Source of the DNA: Pyrrhoderma lamaoense
Lineage: Eukaryota; Basidiomycota; Agaricomycetes; Hymenochaetales; Hymenochaetaceae
Reading direction: 5' to 3'
DNA: 64,000 nucleotides
NCBI GenBank assembly: GCA_002794735.1
Contig: NBAZ01000022.1
Coordinates: 124,001 to 188,000, forward strand
A program made the position numbers and the translations under genes. Below are positions 46,189 through 59,357 of this stretch, piece after piece; the stretch's first letter is position 1, and every line of letters begins with the position of its first letter. The notes under the pieces are model-generated. The model did not search any database. It saw only the letters and a list, made by a program, of their open reading frames with translations, and was not told the origin of the DNA.

Positions 46189-46996
46189 AGACGTTTTTAA
46201 GAAACAGGAACTGCTCTCATAACATGTTTCTTTCGTCTATGTAGACTTAGGGCTCTGATTTATATGTTGTCTTACCGTACACATTTCCCTCCGTTCCTTC
46301 AACTGGATTGATTTCTTTGTTTTTTTTCTCATTCATATATACCTTTTTTTTCGTTGGTTCTCTGTTTTGCATAAATGGTTTTTTATTCATTTTGTTAGGC
46401 CAACTTATGGTTATACCCTGGCGGACACTTTCTCTGTCCATCTTTTCTCTCTGTTTTATATCACTTCTTAATTGACCTTACCATTCCTCTCTTGAGAGCT
46501 TTCCCTCTCTCATACCTGCTGGGTAATCGAAATTTCCCTCTATCCCGTTTTCTAGCCGAAGATATCCTGAAATGGATCCCACCATCCTTGTGTTTAACTG
46601 CTATTAACGACTACTTACTTTGTACACTTACTTGATTTTTCTTCTTCTTTTCACCCTCTGATTAGCTGATTTTCTACCACTAGGTATATGTTAACCATGT
46701 GTTAGGTTGTTCTTCTAGCAATGAAGTTGTGCCCTTCTTTTTTTAAGGAAAAAATTATATCGTTGTATGAGCAGCCGCTTACCTTTGATTGTGTGTTCTG
46801 GTAAACTGAATGGCTTTTGAGTCCTGAGTCATGTTTAATACATCCTTAACTGCGGCCGTCATCCTCTCTTTTTATCCGCAACAAGCTCGTATACAGTATA
46901 AGAACCAAGTGCAGGATTGCTCCCTATCTCATCTTCTAATTCAACCATACTCCAAAACTGCGAGACTATCGCCGACGCAGGCTACATCTCATAGAG
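46189..46996. other. Intergenic, pyrimidine-rich spacer
   Basis: About 800 bases with long T/C-rich stretches (46,290-46,460 and 46,625-46,665), typical of fungal 3' and 5' untranslated sequence. No gene seen. Confidence 0.45.
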
Positions 46997-48172
46997 ATGC
47001 AGCAGAATTTTATGACAGGGGGCGACCCCTTATCGCTTGAGCGCATACGTTCAGTTCTGATCCGTCTTGAAGACACGATCATCTTCTCGCTTATCGAGCG
47101 AGCTCAGTTCGCACACAACCCGCGTATCTATGAGCGTGGTGGTGTTAAAGAATTGCAGGAAATCGGCTTTGAAGGAAGTTGGTTTGATTGGTTCTTGAAA
47201 GAAACAGAAACGTTTCATGGTGAGTATCTTTTTCCGAAGGAGTTGTGTGTGTGTTGTATGAGATATATGCATATGAAAGAGGTGACTAAAATCATATATG
47301 TTCCTCCTTTCTATGATTCATAGCAAAAGCACGAAGATACACGAGGTAAATGATTCTAACGTGCTTTGGCATGACTTGAAATGTGATAAAGAATCGCAAG
47401 CTAATATATGCTTTATTGTTGAAACCGCTCCTCTGAATTAGCCCAGATGAATATCCATTTACACCGGCTCGGAGCTACCAAAACCTATCTTACCATCACT
47501 CAAATATCCCTCGCTCCTGCATCCAAACACGGTGAACGTAAATCCATCTATAAAGTCACTATATATACGTTCCATCGTCCCTCGTATAACCAAACTCGCG
47601 ACGCTCCAACTTTCAGCAGCACGTAGGGCTCAAGGTGTGATTGGTGACGACGAATACGAAGATGATGGGAACTATGGGAGCGCTGCAACTATAGACGTCG
47701 AAGTCTTACAGGCTATTAGCAAAAGAGTTCACTACGGTAAATTCGTTAGTGAGTCCAAGTTCCGTGCAGACCCTGCTGCCTTCATACCCCACATCTTGAA
47801 TCCAAATCCGGAGGCGTTGGCTGCTTTGATCACGAAACCCGAGGTGGAGAGGAAGTTGTTACATCGCGTTCGTAATAAGGCGAGGATATATGGACAAGAA
47901 GTCGGGATTGATGGACAGCCCATCAATTCCCCTTCGGAGTCGAAGGATAGTAAAATCGATGTGGAGAGCGTTGTTGATCTATATGAGCATTATATTATCC
48001 CCTTGACGAAGGAAGTAGAGGTAAGATTCAATTTATCTGAAACTGGACAAAAAATTCAATCAACATGTTTCGATACTTCTTTCTTCTTTAGGTGGACTAT
48101 CTACTACAAAGGTTAAATGGTCTTTCGCAAGATGAAATCGACTCCTTAAGCAAGCCAAAAACAGAAACATGA
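46997..48172 (+). CDS. aro7: Chorismate mutase (fungal AroQ type)
   Basis: Converts chorismate to prephenate, the branch point to Phe and Tyr, in the cytosol. ATG at 46997 ([20 protein letters not shown]); an internal ATG at 47012 is an alternative. Helix 1 carries [21 protein letters not shown] 22-base exon encodes AKARRYT between introns of about 100 bases. Downstream [40 protein letters not shown] and [20 protein letters not shown] are typical. The end is KPKTET, TGA 48170-48172. Fungal members are inhibited by Tyr and activated by Trp; the [14 protein letters not shown] region belongs to that regulatory domain. One base is missing near 47,464-47,468: EYPFTP and the following [19 protein letters not shown] are out of phase. 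Since the enzyme is essential for Phe/Tyr synthesis, a sequencing error is likelier than loss. Confidence 0.9.
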
Positions 48173-48660
48173 TATACCATCTGTACAGACTCATATACAC
48201 CTATAATATACAGTGTACAAATCTATCCGTAAGATATCCCAGTCTACCTTATTCATCTATACAACCTTATTTTTTGGGGGGGGGGCTGTAATCGGCCCAC
48301 CGCTTTCCATCGGAGTTAAGAAAGCGAACAAGTTGCTGCTAACAAAATCACATACTTCACGAAACTCCATTTTTGGGGTTGTGCTTCGTAAACTTTTGCA
48401 TTGACTCAGTTTCTATTTCCATTGAATGGGCTGGGTAGATTCCTGAGAGAACACAGTTTCTCCCCATGCCAATGAGTTTTCGGACTAGGCTATCGTCCAA
48501 TCACCTAAGGAATTTTCTTCACATTCATACATACATACCCACAGTCTCGTCAATATCAACGTCATAGGGACTTCTTTCTCGGTACCCACCGTTAGTAAAC
48601 ACAGATAAAAAGGGTGAGGCCTAGTCTTTTCTTGTTTATTTCTCCCTTAAGACAATAGTC
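48173..48660. other. Intergenic, includes a G homopolymer
   Basis: Spacer before thi4. An uninterrupted run of about ten G lies at 48,277-48,286 (ttttttgggggggggg). I searched for a thiamine-pyrophosphate riboswitch core and did not find one. Confidence 0.45.
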
Positions 48661-49869
<1,209 letters not shown>

Positions 49870-50565
49870 AGTGGCTTGGATTATTTTTCAGAAAAATAAA
49901 GGATTACACTTATCTAAATAAACTTCTGGAATATATGTCTCGAAAAATACACCATCACGTCGCAAATAACATATCACGACTCTCCATTAGTAAGGGATCG
50001 ATTGATAGTGTGATTCACGGAAGGCTGAAATACGTAGATAGTAGTCAAGCCGCTTTCTACGTACGCTCCGAAAGAAACCCCTGATAATCTTTCATATGTA
50101 AGGAACCAATCGAGAATAGTATGGTTATAACTAAGACAGCCCACTTTTTGAGTAATAGGGTATAGGGTATAGATATAACAATCATTCAATAGTGGTAATA
50201 TGATGAGAATCGTTTCTTGTGAGACGCCTCTTTTGTTAATAAAGGTTTTGAGACAATTTGCAACTCACATACAGGTTGTGATATAAGATTGTATTACTCG
50301 ATTAGTATTTGAGTATCAATGAAAAATCACATTATTAGATAAGATGGATCACTTAGCAGTTACAGAGCTGATTTGTCAGATAAGAGTCAACATCTAGATG
50401 TAAAAGAAAAGAGTACATATCGGCCAAGCAATAAAAGAAAGGTAAGTATATCACTGACAACTTCTCGATGGTCGTAAATTCGAGGATAAATCCGTCACTC
50501 ATACACTCTGTGTAGCTAGCAGGTGATTGCAAGTTGCATTCACAGAATGTTCACCTACTAACAGT
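49870..50565. other. Intergenic up to the right-arm inner edge
   Basis: About 700 bases between thi4 and the point where the inverted duplication starts again. AT-rich, no gene, and no transposon-like terminal repeat at the junction. Confidence 0.45.
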
Positions 50566-50597
50566 GTCAAGAACCTTTGTTCCAAACAGGAACGCAC

Positions 50598-52746
50598 CTA
50601 GTCCACCATCATCTTCTCCGTATTCAATCCTTCCCCATATGCGATACTCTCGAATATGACTTGACGCCATAACGAAATAACAAGTTCACAGGCTTCCTCC
50701 TCCAGTACCTGCACACCGCGTCAGAATAATCACACTCCATAATCATTATATAACATACCGGCTCAAGTCCTTCAACAAGCTTCTGCGGTCCTTTATGGTC
50801 CTTCAAGTGCTCCATACTGAACAGAACCAGGTCATCATCTTCAAGCTCTCCAAGATATTTCTCCATCAGCCGCTTCACCAGTGGCTCAAGCTTCCTGTCA
50901 ATCAATTGCTGAATCCGAGTTAGCCATCCTCCAAAATCATACTAAGAAGCCATCACATAAACTTACATCCGTCAATCCATCCCAACGAACTTTGCTTCGG
51001 AAAAGTGTTTCCTTATCATTCGGAATCGATCCACGGATCTTCTCAAGACGTTCTCGTGCTTTCTCTCCTTCAGCCGCACTGAAATCTAGTTTCACAAGTG
51101 GTGCACGACGTCTCTTGATTCCTTCCTCTTCCTCGTCCTGAGCAGCAAATGCAGCTGCAGCAGCACTCGGTCCATGCTTCCCTTCACCACTCTGCTGTGC
51201 CTGAAGAGATACATTCAGACGAACAGGTGCTCCGTCGTCTAATAACATTCCTGCCTTCCGCTGCTCATCCGCAAGTGCCTGCAGCTCATCCATCTGCCGT
51301 GCAAGGAATGCTTCCGATTCCCGACGAAGATTCTCTGCTTCCCGTTCTTCGTATATCCGCGATTTCTCATCCTCTGCCTCCTCTATCGCTAGTCGCCTAC
51401 TCCTCTGTGCTCTCCACTTCGCACGGTCGACGTAGAACATCTCGTCACTCTCATCATCGTCCCAAACATGCAAACGAGATTTCATCTCCCTCCTGTCTTG
51501 TTCCTCTGCCTCTCTCACTGCCCGCTGCCGTGCAAGTAGTCGTTCCATTGCACTGATCCGCGCTCGCTCACGAGGCTCATATCGTCGTTCCCGCTGTTCA
51601 TTAGTCAGTAATGTCAGACAGGAATAGTAGTCAGCCAGCTCACATCTCGGAATGAATTCATTTCATCTCGTCTCCGTGCTTCCTTCCTCTCTTCCTCCAA
51701 CTCAAGGTCTGTCTTCTGAACTCCATCACTAGACCCACCACCACTACCACCACTACCACCCTCCTTCACGAATCCAACAGGCTTATTGTATACCGAGTCT
51801 GCGGGACTCCCCTGTCTTTGTGATTTTCCCCATTCTCTCTGACGCGGTCCGTCGACAATGTTATCTTCGGGAGCTCCTTCATCTTCTGTTGCTCCCGCTT
51901 TGCAGACCGCTCCCGGAACAGCTGAATCTCAGACATCACCAGTACTCGCTGTGTCTCAGGTAGGTCTGCCTCCTGCAGGTCATGCAGATGAGGAGGTACT
52001 GCAACCGTCGCAGGTACAATCTTGCCCCCGCTTGTCGCCTCAGCATGCTCCTTTTTGATGTCTTCTAGCAGTTTGTTGATCTGCTCCTTCGCTTTTGCTA
52101 CTATCGCATCTTCCGCCTGAGTCTATAAATCCTGTTAGTATAAGAAAAACATAGATAGAAGGAACAGAGACCGACATCAGTCTGAAATCGAGTCGAGAAG
52201 TAGCTATTCATCTTCGCCTTCGTGTCTTCGTCCGTCCGCAGCTATAAAAGGTGAGCGACGTAAATCATATTGAACAAATAGATGTACACGACGGACCAGT
52301 AGTTTTTTGTCTTCCGCCCCATCCATTCCAGGAAGCTCTACCCCATCCAGGAGTTTGATTGCACGCCTTGCGCTCTCAGGGTCTTCGAATGTTGCGAATC
52401 CGAATCCTTGTGGCTTATTAGCAGGTGTCAAGAGTCGCTTGAGTTGTTTTAATGAGCCACAGGCCTATGTGTGAAGTATTGTGTCAGTTCGTGAAAGACA
52501 ATGAAAGGCTACGAAAGGAATGAAAAGGATGGAAGTACTGACACTGAGGAGTTGTGTGAGGAATGCATCTGTGATACCACCAGAGATCGAACCAACGAAG
52601 ACGGTAGTCTCTGGAGGTGGAGGTGGGCGAGACATTTGAGCCTGTCTTTGAGCTAGAGTCATCATTGATGGACCTTGACCGTAAGAGGGCATTTGCGGAC
52701 GTAGACCGAGACCAGGCCGGTTGACATTCATTCCCGGATATTGCAT
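50598..52746 (-). CDS. RBM25-like splicing factor (RRM + PWI), right copy, one frameshift
   Basis: Mirror copy of the gene at 31,424. ATG at 52746 and stop at 50600-50598, with the same introns. RRM motifs (TVFVGSISGG; GFGFATFEDPESARRAIKLL), the charged middle and the PWI domain are all present. Amino-acid changes are few: ARWRA to AKWRA, and LNMSLQPQQGGGEG to LNVSLQAQQSGEG. One base is missing near 51,850: the minus strand reads CGACGGACCGC against CGACCGGACCGC in the left copy. This shifts the frame after KITLST and soon ends the protein before the charged region and the PWI domain. Either this copy has been silenced after duplication or the base is a sequencing error. The near-identity of the downstream exons suggests selection has acted until recently. 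Confidence 0.82.
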
Positions 52747-55397
52747 TTTTCTAGCGGTGGGAGAGACGATGAGGACTGGGTGTGTTCATAATTTTCAGAC
52801 TTACTTACATGTTTTGAGGTGGATGTGTTTGAGGATGTCGAGGATGATGAGTGTATGAATATGAGCCCAGTGATCTGCATTTGCTGACAATTGATCTGAT
52901 ATAAAAATGTTACGCACGCGTGTTACTTATTCAGTTTTTACAATACTAAGTATTATACTAATTATACTACAGCACGACAATAGTCAGTCTCGGTGAGTAT
53001 GACTGCTTTATTGTTTACATCCTTTAAGACCTCTTACTATTTCCTTGCGAACATCTCGCACAAGTTAAAGTGACAGAAAATGAGCGGCCTTCGTAAACCA
53101 CTGACACGGACTGTGGGAAACGCATATTGATGGATTATAAGAGTAGCTTCTGCCCTTGTAACCTTTCTAACCCGGATGAGTCAATGAGGACAAGGGATAT
53201 GCTCCTTTCTTTGGGTCGATATTGTGGTATGCAGAACCCGCAGTGTATCTGCTACCCGAGGTCCATAAGACCATATGCCTAGACCAACGCATCTAACTTG
53301 ACCGCAGTTCTCATCCGAAGCGTGCATTGCAACGAGTCTCAGAAATAACAGAATATTCGAATGGCCCACTCTCCGGACAGACGACAGTGATACCTCTACT
53401 CTCTTTACTATGAGTCGTCTCATAACGGTGTTTCTTATGCCTGACTTAGCCAAAAAAGAATTTACAAGGAATGCTTTCAGTGTGCTAAATGACGTGAGGT
53501 TTATCCACGGTCAGCCAGCCACAATACTCTGACTCGTAGTATGGATCCAACCCATTCCAGCTTTGAGGCGGATCTGAGCTTATGGGAGATGCTGAAGATA
53601 ACCAAGGAGTATGGGCTATAATCAACGAACTATGGTTGTTAATATATTGATCATACTCATTTATCTCATACAACAATTACCGTGCAACATTTTCCATTAA
53701 TTGACAGATTCTCATCGAATACAAAGAGTACATCCCGACATCGCGGAGTTGTTTCAACCAGGGTAAGGAATCGTCAAAAGTTCTCATGACACAGACTTAT
53801 TCTACCATCTTGTATATATTGACGTATCATCATCATAAGATGCCAGCTTATATGCTACATAATCTGATGGGTAATGGTCTTTGCAATCATCGCCAGTCAG
53901 GGTACTATTTCCATCGCACCGAGTTCTTTGTTTTATCTCCTTATTAGAAATCTCAAAGAATATGAGAGTCTAAGAAAAGTTTTATACCAACGTCCCACCA
54001 ATTGAAGGCAAACCCATTCGATACTTTAAAAATTGCAAAATTGCCTATTTTAAACTATTATATGTCTGTTCTGTTCCTGATATCTTGAGTTAATCTATCT
54101 CTATATAAGAATACTCAGATACAAACTTATGACACTCTTAGAGGGTGCTCCTTGAAGCGGGAGCAGGTGGTCGATAGAAGGGAGAGAAGTTTGTCTCACT
54201 ATTATCTCTTCGTCACCGTAGCACTAATGCGTTTCAAATTTTGTTACTCTTTAGCTTTATTCCGGAAAGAACACACCTTCATATGTAGTGCACAGGGAAC
54301 CAAGTTAAATCCCGCCTCTCCTTAGATCCAGAATGGCTCGACCACTGCCTAATTTTAAATAATAGCAACCTGAAATTAGTGTCAAGATCTGGCCGTCATA
54401 GACATGGCTGCATCCATTCCATTTTAGATTTGGGCCTCAAGGGTATGCTAACGAAGCCCTTGCGCTGTCCAAAACGCGAGCTTTTGTCTCACTTTTGACT
54501 CAGAGAACCGATATGCTTCATGTAGAGTGGTACAATTCTGATAATTGGGAAAATGGTCTGAAAATACTTTAATGTCATGACGCAAGAACTCACTATAAGG
54601 ATATTATCCACTTCACAGTATAAAGCAGTTGTGTACATGATTACTTCATTGCAACTACTATACTATAATACTCGGTGTAATTATCAGTGTGATACTATTA
54701 AGTGACTACTATGCACGATGTAGGACGATACATGACGCCTTTTCTTTCCCTCAGAAATCAGATACCAGATCAGCGGAGTAGAATCTGACAATATATATCA
54801 AGCATGCATATATATTCTTCAATCTCTTGAACTGATATAGCCCGTAGTATCAGTATGAAGGCAACCAGCGTAGATTAAATAGCACTTCTCTGACGTTTGT
54901 ATGCGAGTGGTAAGAACAAACAGAGAGAGGCGCATAAAACTCTACACTTACTCTGATCACTCAGCATGCTTAGAGTCCTTTGGCAGTACCTGTTGCTTAT
55001 GTACTCCTACCGGGCTCATAACTGTGATATCTATGAAACCGTGACTTAGTTATCACCCAGTATCAACTTCCTTAGTCTGATAGATAGTATACAGTTGGCA
55101 GTGGATGGATTCTGTGCAGAGTGACGAGATCGCTGATATTTTTCCATGAAATATAGGTGGGTATACGAAAGGAAGACAGACATTAGTACATAAGCGAGTG
55201 TTTCCTCAAGATCAAGCATGAAAGAATACAACAAACAGATGGTGCTTATTGTTAAATAATACGAATGATATGTGGTGGCCTTATGACATAACCATTTCCC
55301 CACGCTGCACAGTCAAATATAAATTATTGACCACCGACCCTCTTCAGCTACCTACCACCCATCACTCGTATTTCTGCAGCTCACATAAATTAACACC
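52747..55397. other. Duplicated intergenic region, right arm
   Basis: Counterpart of 28,878-31,423, about 2.65 kb, between the divergent RBM25 and F-box genes. The same AT-rich and pyrimidine-rich landmarks recur (for example the shared block near 54,100-54,250 and 30,070-30,190). No open frame is conserved in both arms and no RNA gene was recognised. Confidence 0.5.
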
Positions 55398-56809
55398 ATG
55401 ACCAAGGGTAGACTTAAATCTAAACTTGCTTTTCATGGTCAACGTAGAGAACAGCCCGTCGAGAAGGTTAGCTCAAAGTGACAATACCTCTCTGTATGTT
55501 ACCACCTGACGTTCTATTGTTATAAGGCAAAACCACAGAAGGACTATTTTAATAAACTTCCTCCTGAAATCATAATCAAGATATTCTTGATAGATATAGA
55601 GGGAAAGGGCCGTGGAAGGGGTCGATTGACAATCGAAGAAGAAATTCTCGAGTATACTACGAGGATAGATCATCTCGAGTCCGTCTGCAGATATTGGTCA
55701 AGCATTATCCGTGATTTTATCATTTACTCTGAGCACATACTCTATATGAAGACGCTTGGTAGCCTATATACTGCGAATCACACCCTGAACTCAGGAACAA
55801 TGGGGGATACTATGAAGAAATACCGGAAAAATATCAAACACCTATCTTTGGACCATGGAAAAGAGTCCAGCGGTTTTATAAAGAATTTGGCTCCAATACG
55901 AAGTGATAAACTGACTCCGGTCAGTTTGACGATACATTCGAAAGACCACAAATCAAGCACGGGAGATAACCTTTGGAGGGATATCGAGGAATGTATTGAT
56001 ACCTCCAAACTCACTTTACTAGACATGCAAACACCGAATTTTAAGACGCCTATTGGCCCCATTGGTTCATGCAAATATTTAACCTCTCTTCTTCTTGGAG
56101 GCCAACTACCAATACGCGACGTCATCAACTGCCTAAAGTGCACCCCAAACCTGGAATATCTTTCTCTTGACTATCTAGTTGATTCCAGAGGAGCCGTCAC
56201 AGAATATGATTCGACCCCACAATCTGTAGAACTTAAAAGCTTGCGGAAGCTGGAGGTAAGGCACTTTCTTACAGTATTGCACAGATTTATAAAGAGATTA
56301 AGTCTTGGAGAATCGATGCACGACCTTTGTCTTTATGATGCAAGTACAACGGACATTGGTTACCTAGCTGGGCAAATGAATCTAGCAGAGAATCTCGAGA
56401 ACCTATCGCTGACCTTCAGATCCCTTCCTGTTGATGCAACAATTGGATTACTTCGTAAATATACTAAGCTCCGAAGATTAACATTGGGAGGCTTTCGTCA
56501 TGTTGAAGATTATTGTGGAATAATCAAAGTTCTGGGGGGACAAGTGCCGAAGATCACGGGGGAGAGTCTCTCTGTCCTATGCTACAACACCTTGTTCTTC
56601 TGACTTATTCTAAACCTGAGTCCATAAAACAAGATATTCTCAAACAACTAAAGAATTTCGTGCCGGCCGCTAAGGTGTATATCTCCGGAGAGGGAGATGA
56701 ACCAATCCCTCTTCATCACAGACAGAGTGAAGGAGTACGGGTACAACTAGTAGATTTATTCAGAATGGACAAGCTCTTACAAGCTATCATTCCCAAAATG
56801 GCTCACTGA
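55398..56809 (+). CDS. F-box/LRR protein, right-arm copy, shifted near the 3' end
   Basis: Probable SCF substrate receptor. ATG at 55398 (MTKGRLKSKLAFHGQRREQP), an intron ending ttataag at 55,526, then the F-box DYFNKLPPEIIIKIFLIDIE. A Gly/Arg insert KGRGRGRL is absent from the left copy. LRR units run from YLTSLLLGGQLPIRDVINCL to KLRRLTLGGFRHVEDYCGII. The literal frame ends at TGA 56601-56603 (CYNTLFF). The family tail, beginning SLCPMLQHLVLL and running to KMAH at 56,809, is one base out of phase. The difference lies in the G-run at 56,534-56,539 (tctggggggac), one base shorter than needed against the left arm. The first 360 residues are sound, so the protein may still work. No TPR part is present. 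Confidence 0.75.
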
Positions 56810-59357
56810 ACTAATTGGTGTATCTCATGTAACCACAGATCATGCAATATTTTTCTCCTTGTGTTCAATAATATTTCAAATTTTTAATATGCAATATGAA
56901 ACAATAGACATCCCAGACCGTGTATTCAACAAGCCCGGTATGCTTCTTTTAATGTTTGTATACGTACGCTTTTTTTTTTAATCCTGCTGCAGCATACTAG
57001 CATCTTTCAGTGAAAACTTCTGTTGTATCTTCTTTTTGGATATATAGGATTCAAGCATGAAATAAGGAGGGCTACGATCATTTCATATTATTCCCCTAAC
57101 ACACTTCAAAGTCCTAATCTTCATCTCAAGATGTGATATGATGCTGAGCGTGAAATACAAAAAACATATTGCATTCTGAGTTGCGAAATTATAAGCCCGG
57201 TAAAAGGTTATGTATGTAGGGTGTCATGATTTCGTTTGCTAGTAGTAAATTAACCACTTATCAATTTTTGCAGACATTTCTTGATCCTGCATTCATTGCT
57301 CAACGAAAACGATATTGAGCCCACCCATAATAGCCATATGTGATTGGCCGGATTTTAGTCCATTACACGCGTACGCAGCATATGGTAGTTGTCTTATATT
57401 TTATACTTTGATAGCGTATACAATGCGCAGTGAAACCAAAACAACCCCACAATCAACAATTGCACCATGTATACTACTTCAAACTCGCTTCGGAGTCTCT
57501 TGTAATGTTTCCGAAAAACGCTATTCCCAGCCAATATTATGTGCTCTGGTATGTTGGCTTCGTTGTTTCTCCAAGGTAATACGTTTATAACTTGATGTTA
57601 CAGCTTGGCCATGCAATTTACACACGCTATGAGCACAGAGTCGATCTTCCCACTTACATACTTTATGCTATGATAGTTTTACCCCAACTATGTTCTTCTT
57701 CCCGCTATAGACAGGCCTCCAGATATACACACTTCAGGCAACTCGCTGTCTACTTGATTCCGTCTCTCATTATTATCACCTGCCTTCTTCCCCTTGGAAT
57801 CCTCTTGCCAATTATTTTGATCCAATTTAATTGAAGGTATCAAATGTGATTGTTACCGATCCACCCCACACAGGATAACGCATATATTTTTGAAGCGGCT
57901 TCATGGTAGGTAGAATCCTTATGTTCGAGTTGGTCAGTAAATCCTGTTCTTGTACTATCTTCCGAAGCTAAGTAAAGTACATATGTCTTAATGAACTATC
58001 CGTTAAGGATGCCGGAGCTTTAACGAATGCATTCAGCGATCACAGAATGCCAAAGGGTCCTGGTATGTCTGTGCTCCTTAGAGAGATGGAGTCATAAACG
58101 CAACTACTTATTTCATTATTATCATTTTAGCGTGAACTGCGCGTGTCCTTCACTGTATAGATACAAACTTGTAATTGAAAGTCCGCAGGATCATATGCCC
58201 AGACGTAAACCTTTGAACCGCACATTCAATTATGAGTTATTAGAGGTTAGAGAGAGAGACTCTTTTCCAGTGAATGTTTTGCAGCTAGTCTAAGAGCGAT
58301 CTGAACGAGTTACGGACTTTGGGGGTGATGTGGTGTATGTGATCTCATCAATTATTCAAATACATAACTAAAAATACAATTAAGTATCAGATTTTGAAGT
58401 GGACTTGAGCTGAGAGAGACACTAGGGATGTTAACATATATTGAAAGCATGTCATGGTAAAATCAGATCAAGTACATCATCTTATAGTGAAAACTAACTC
58501 AGGTGTTATGGTAAACGCTTTTATCCAGCACTTTTCATGGACAGCTCCTTCACTAAGGAGAAAGCATATGCTACGGATCTGTAATTTTGCGGCTCCATGA
58601 CTCTGCAACGGCAAGAGTGGAAAAGCGAAAGACAGAAGGATCTCAAAGCAAGAACTTATCCTATCGCCTTGAAAGTTGTATATGGAAGCTAGTACCATCA
58701 ATTTCAGCTTGATGAACTCAGAGGGTAGCCAATGGCTGGGATAAAACAGTGCTCACGTCCTCGTACTCCCTTTGTTGCAATTTTAATGGCTCCACCATCC
58801 TTTAGTTTCGTTCCGGAGATACAACCGTACGCCGCAATTCGAGACCCGATGTAATCATAAATATGGGTTCATTTGTTCCATTATCATATGGACCTCAGAG
58901 CTATGTTAAACGTGCACTCGTACTGATAGGAAAGAAGAGTGTGCCCCGACCTTAGCTCAAAGGCTTCTATGCGCTTTGCCGAGGGGTACAACCCAAACAA
59001 TTGTGTGAAGGACTTCTATGTTATGGAGCATGGGAGATTACCGATTCTCGATCTTGGTCCGCTTTGTTATGAATATGGTACCAATGTCTTCGTATATGAA
59101 TATCATTTTAAAACCTTCCTCATGTCAACAACGAGGCAGAATGTGTTACTATGATAATAGGTATCTCTTTATGTTTGAATTATACAATGAAATTTGATAT
59201 ATGGGTAATGACTTTTATGACATAACAATCTCACGGTTAAAGTTCTTTTAAGACTTAAACCACCGAAACCACTTAACCTGACTATCATCCATCCCCCCTC
59301 CCCTCCCCCCAACACACTAGTCATCATCTAGGATCATCTTTGACTAAAGGAAGCGAC
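56810..59357. other. Right-arm end and a gene-poor stretch
   Basis: Up to about 57,393 this is the duplicated 3' flank of the F-box gene. From there to 59,357 is single-copy DNA with short open frames (57,315-57,834; 58,027-58,293; 58,477-58,701) that carry no recognisable domain and no splice support. A C-run tract (ccatcccccctcccctcccccc) lies at 59,288-59,309, just before the next gene. Confidence 0.45.

Larger units (their letters stand above)
50566..57393 (-). repeat. Right arm of the large inverted duplication
   Basis: Reverse-complement counterpart of 26,866-33,610, about 6.8 kb. It carries an RBM25-type gene (minus strand) and an F-box/LRR gene (plus strand) in mirror order. Compared with the left arm it has many substitutions in non-coding DNA, and small indels including one-base losses in both genes. 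No target-site duplication or terminal repeat is visible at either edge, so the mechanism is unknown. Confidence 0.9.

Noticed and set aside
48420..48660. Possible thiamine-pyrophosphate riboswitch before thi4 (a CTGAGA occurs at about 48,443)
   Set aside because: The second conserved half (TGATCTGGATAATACCAGCG-like) is not found in the leader or the first intron, and no paired stems are evident.
57315..58701. Several open frames of 70-90 residues
   Set aside because: Composition is not coding-like, there is no domain, and they overlap the edge of the duplicated arm.
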